Assembly: GCA_016185615.1 (NCBI GenBank)
Contig: JACPNE010000001.1
Location: 1-33,031, forward strand
Source of the DNA: Candidatus Woesearchaeota archaeon
GTDB lineage: Archaea; Nanobdellota; Nanobdellia; SCGC-AAA011-G17; JACPNG01
DNA length: 33,031 bases
Direction: 5' to 3'
Shown: positions 31,394 to 33,031 of the stretch, piece after piece
How the letters are laid out: each line of letters opens with the position of its first letter
How positions within the stretch are numbered: the stretch's first letter is position 1
Position numbers and translations under genes: made by a program
Notes under the pieces: generated by a model
Seen by the model: the letters and a program-made list of their open reading frames with translations, nothing else
Database searches by the model: none
Told to the model about the DNA's origin: nothing

Positions 31394-33031
31394 ATGGGGG
31401 ATGATTCTATTAATTTCAATAATATGATTGAAATTATAAAACAACTGCCGACATCTGATGGAAATAAGGGGTGGCCAGTAACTGTAAGAGATAGAATTGC
31501 TTATCCTAGAATGGATGAGATTAAAGAAGCGAATGTTGCTGTGACTTTCTTATGGACAATGAGGGATGTAATTGTTCCTAATTTAGAGAAAGAAAATCTG
31601 GCAATTGCCACAAATTTCTATACCCCCTCCGGATTAGAGGGAATGATAAGAAACATTTTATCAAATCCATTCATAAGATACATTATATTAGTCGGAGAAG
31701 AATACTCAACAAGCAAAGATGGCAAGGATTTGACTAGCGCAAATGCACTTAGGACTTTCTTTGAAAATGGAATTACAAATGACAGAAAAGTTTCTGGATT
31801 TGAGCAGTCTATTTATTTTGATGAGAATATCCCAACTGAATCCATTAATAAGATAAGAGAAAATGTTCAGTTAATAGATATAAATAAAGATATGCCTAAT
31901 TCTTCATACAAAGAGAAAATAGAAAGGATTAATCAACTTCTTAAAAGTCTGCCAAGAAAAGGGCCGTTCTTAGAGGAGCCATTAACTTTTGAGTATGAAA
32001 AGCCTAAAGGGGAATTTCCATATGAGGGTGGTCCATTAATTGTAAAGGGTAAAACCATTCCAGAAACATGGATAGATATTATGCATAATATCTACAGATA
32101 TGGAAAGAAGAATTTAATGGATGCTAATACAGACAGGTGGGTAAAGGAGATAAATGATTTAGTTGCTGTTATTCATAATCCACAAGATATGGATTTAAGT
32201 TTGAATCCTTTTTTGGTTCCTTTAACCCAGGATAAAATAGATGCTTATCAGCAAGAAGTTTTATCTCCAGAACTTCCAAAAGATAAAGCATATACATACG
32301 GAAATAAACTAAGAGCATATATATCACATTCTCCTGACTATATAAAAGATTTAGTCAATACTAAAGAGTATAAGAATTTTGAATTCGGGCAAGGACAACA
32401 TCTTGATAAAAATATAAAATACTCAGATAAAATTTGTGAGATTGACCAAGTTGATGATATTATAGATGTATTAACTAGAAATTTGTATATTAAATCAAGT
32501 GTTGCTATAACATGGCATGTCCAGGATGAATTAATGAGAAAACATAAGAGCAGCCCATGTTTAGTTTTAATTCAAGCATTAGTACAGGATGAAAAATTAA
32601 ATTTGACAACTTATTGGAGAAGCCATGATATGGTGCAAGGATGGCCAGAAAATGCTTATGGCATGGCTGCTATACAAAAAAAAATAGCAGACGCTATTAA
32701 TGTTGATCCAGGAATCTTAATTATGATTTCTTGCTCTGCTCAAATCTATAAGAATTATTACAAACAAGTAGAAGATATGCTGGAAAAATATAGAAAAAAA
32801 GAATTAATGTTTGATGACCCAAGAGGAAATTATATTATAAAAGTAAAAGATGGAAAAATAGTTGTTACACATATTCATCCAATTACAAATAGAGATATGG
32901 AAGTAATAGAAGGCACAACTGCAAAAGAAGTTTATTTAAAAATATCTGAGAGAGGGGATATTGACACGTCACATGCATTGTATATTGGAAGTGAATTGGG
33001 GAAAGCTGAGACCGCTATAAAAAATAATCTA
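31394..33031 (+). CDS. thyA: Thymidylate synthase (ThyA-type) with N-terminal MtrA/DUF4346-like domain, 3' end cut by window edge
   Basis: ThyA methylates dUMP to dTMP. The frame is open for 546 codons to the edge. Residues about 1-190 form a separate domain (GWPVTVRDRIAYPRMDEI, AIATNFYTPSGLEGMIRN, YIILVGEEYS) resembling the N-terminal region of methanopterin methyltransferase subunit A and DUF4346. Then come ThyA features: SPCLVLIQALV with the candidate nucleophile Cys389 (normally PCH; here PCL), LNLTTYWRSHDMVQGWPENAYGMAAIQ, the dUMP-binding run, and ISCSAQIYKNYY. Such N-terminally extended thymidylate synthases are known in archaea. The MtrA-like part may bind a folate or methanopterin carrier; that is inference. 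The start ATG at 31394 comes 45 nt after the SDR gene. Confidence 0.85.
   Translation, partial: MGDDSINFNNMIEIIKQLPTSDGNKGWPVTVRDRIAYPRMDEIKEANVAVTFLWTMRDVIVPNLEKENLAIATNFYTPSGLEGMIRNILSNPFIRYIILVGEEYSTSKDGKDLTSANALRTFFENGITNDRKVSGFEQSIYFDENIPTESINKIRENVQLIDINKDMPNSSYKEKIERINQLLKSLPRKGPFLEEPLTFEYEKPKGEFPYEGGPLIVKGKTIPETWIDIMHNIYRYGKKNLMDANTDRWVKEINDLVAVIHNPQDMDLSLNPFLVPLTQDKIDAYQQEVLSPELPKDKAYTYGNKLRAYISHSPDYIKDLVNTKEYKNFEFGQGQHLDKNIKYSDKICEIDQVDDIIDVLTRNLYIKSSVAITWHVQDELMRKHKSSPCLVLIQALVQDEKLNLTTYWRSHDMVQGWPENAYGMAAIQKKIADAINVDPGILIMISCSAQIYKNYYKQVEDMLEKYRKKELMFDDPRGNYIIKVKDGKIVVTHIHPITNRDMEVIEGTTAKEVYLKISERGDIDTSHALYIGSELGKAETAIKNNL

Overview
The window is AT-rich chromosomal DNA from an archaeon. 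Evidence: diphthine synthase, an archaeal-type RNase HII, an RtcA-type RNA cyclase, a DUF5654-type small membrane protein, an archaeal initiator tRNA, three tRNA genes with bulge-helix-bulge (BHB) introns, and TATA boxes about 26 nt before many start codons (leaderless genes). The very small proteins, tight packing and a bacterial-like, shortened ThrRS fit a DPANN-type lineage (Pacearchaeota/Woesearchaeota-like). That placement is an inference; no rRNA is present.

Layout. 1-7 kb: chromosome and stress housekeeping genes (SMC cut by the left edge, RNase HII, MsrA, a site-2-type protease, CorA, an acidic zinc-ribbon protein, a Nudix hydrolase). 6.9-9.7 kb: a small-RNA-gene cluster with initiator tRNA-Met, RtcA, a Cys-rich membrane protein, tRNA-Ser(GCU), two mini-proteins, a winged-helix protein and tRNA-Ser(CGA). 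By my reading the three tRNAs carry four introns (18, 19, 14 and 16 nt), three of them at non-canonical places in the anticodon stem.

9.69-16.2 kb: an accessory island. The 3' end of tRNA-Ser(CGA) plus 25 nt of flank is repeated exactly (36 nt) about 6.5 kb downstream, as expected for attL/attR of an element integrated at the tRNA. No integrase is visible. Inside are an unknown gene, then a tightly coupled operon of a MoxR-like AAA+ ATPase, a coiled-coil/four-Cys protein, a protein joining an HExxH metallopeptidase-like domain to a VWA domain, and a P-loop kinase. A convergent gene encodes a CYTH (triphosphate tunnel) protein. Just past attR lies a divergent kinase-like gene. The first gene, the MoxR operon and the kinase-like gene share a related promoter plus about 77 nt leader, so they look like one co-regulated system. 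This is the best candidate for an undescribed system in the window.

17.5-33 kb: ordinary genome. It holds a Ca2+ exchanger and a Ca2+-type P-ATPase facing each other with a 22-codon basic mini-gene between them, a HIT-type zinc finger, a lipoprotein, an MscS-related membrane protein, DUF5654, DUF429, a membrane protein-DphB-DUF167 run, a PepSY-like protein with ThrRS, a surface protein gene split by a frameshift, a small methyltransferase, a ZIP-like transporter, an SDR enzyme, and a thymidylate synthase with an N-terminal extension running off the right edge.
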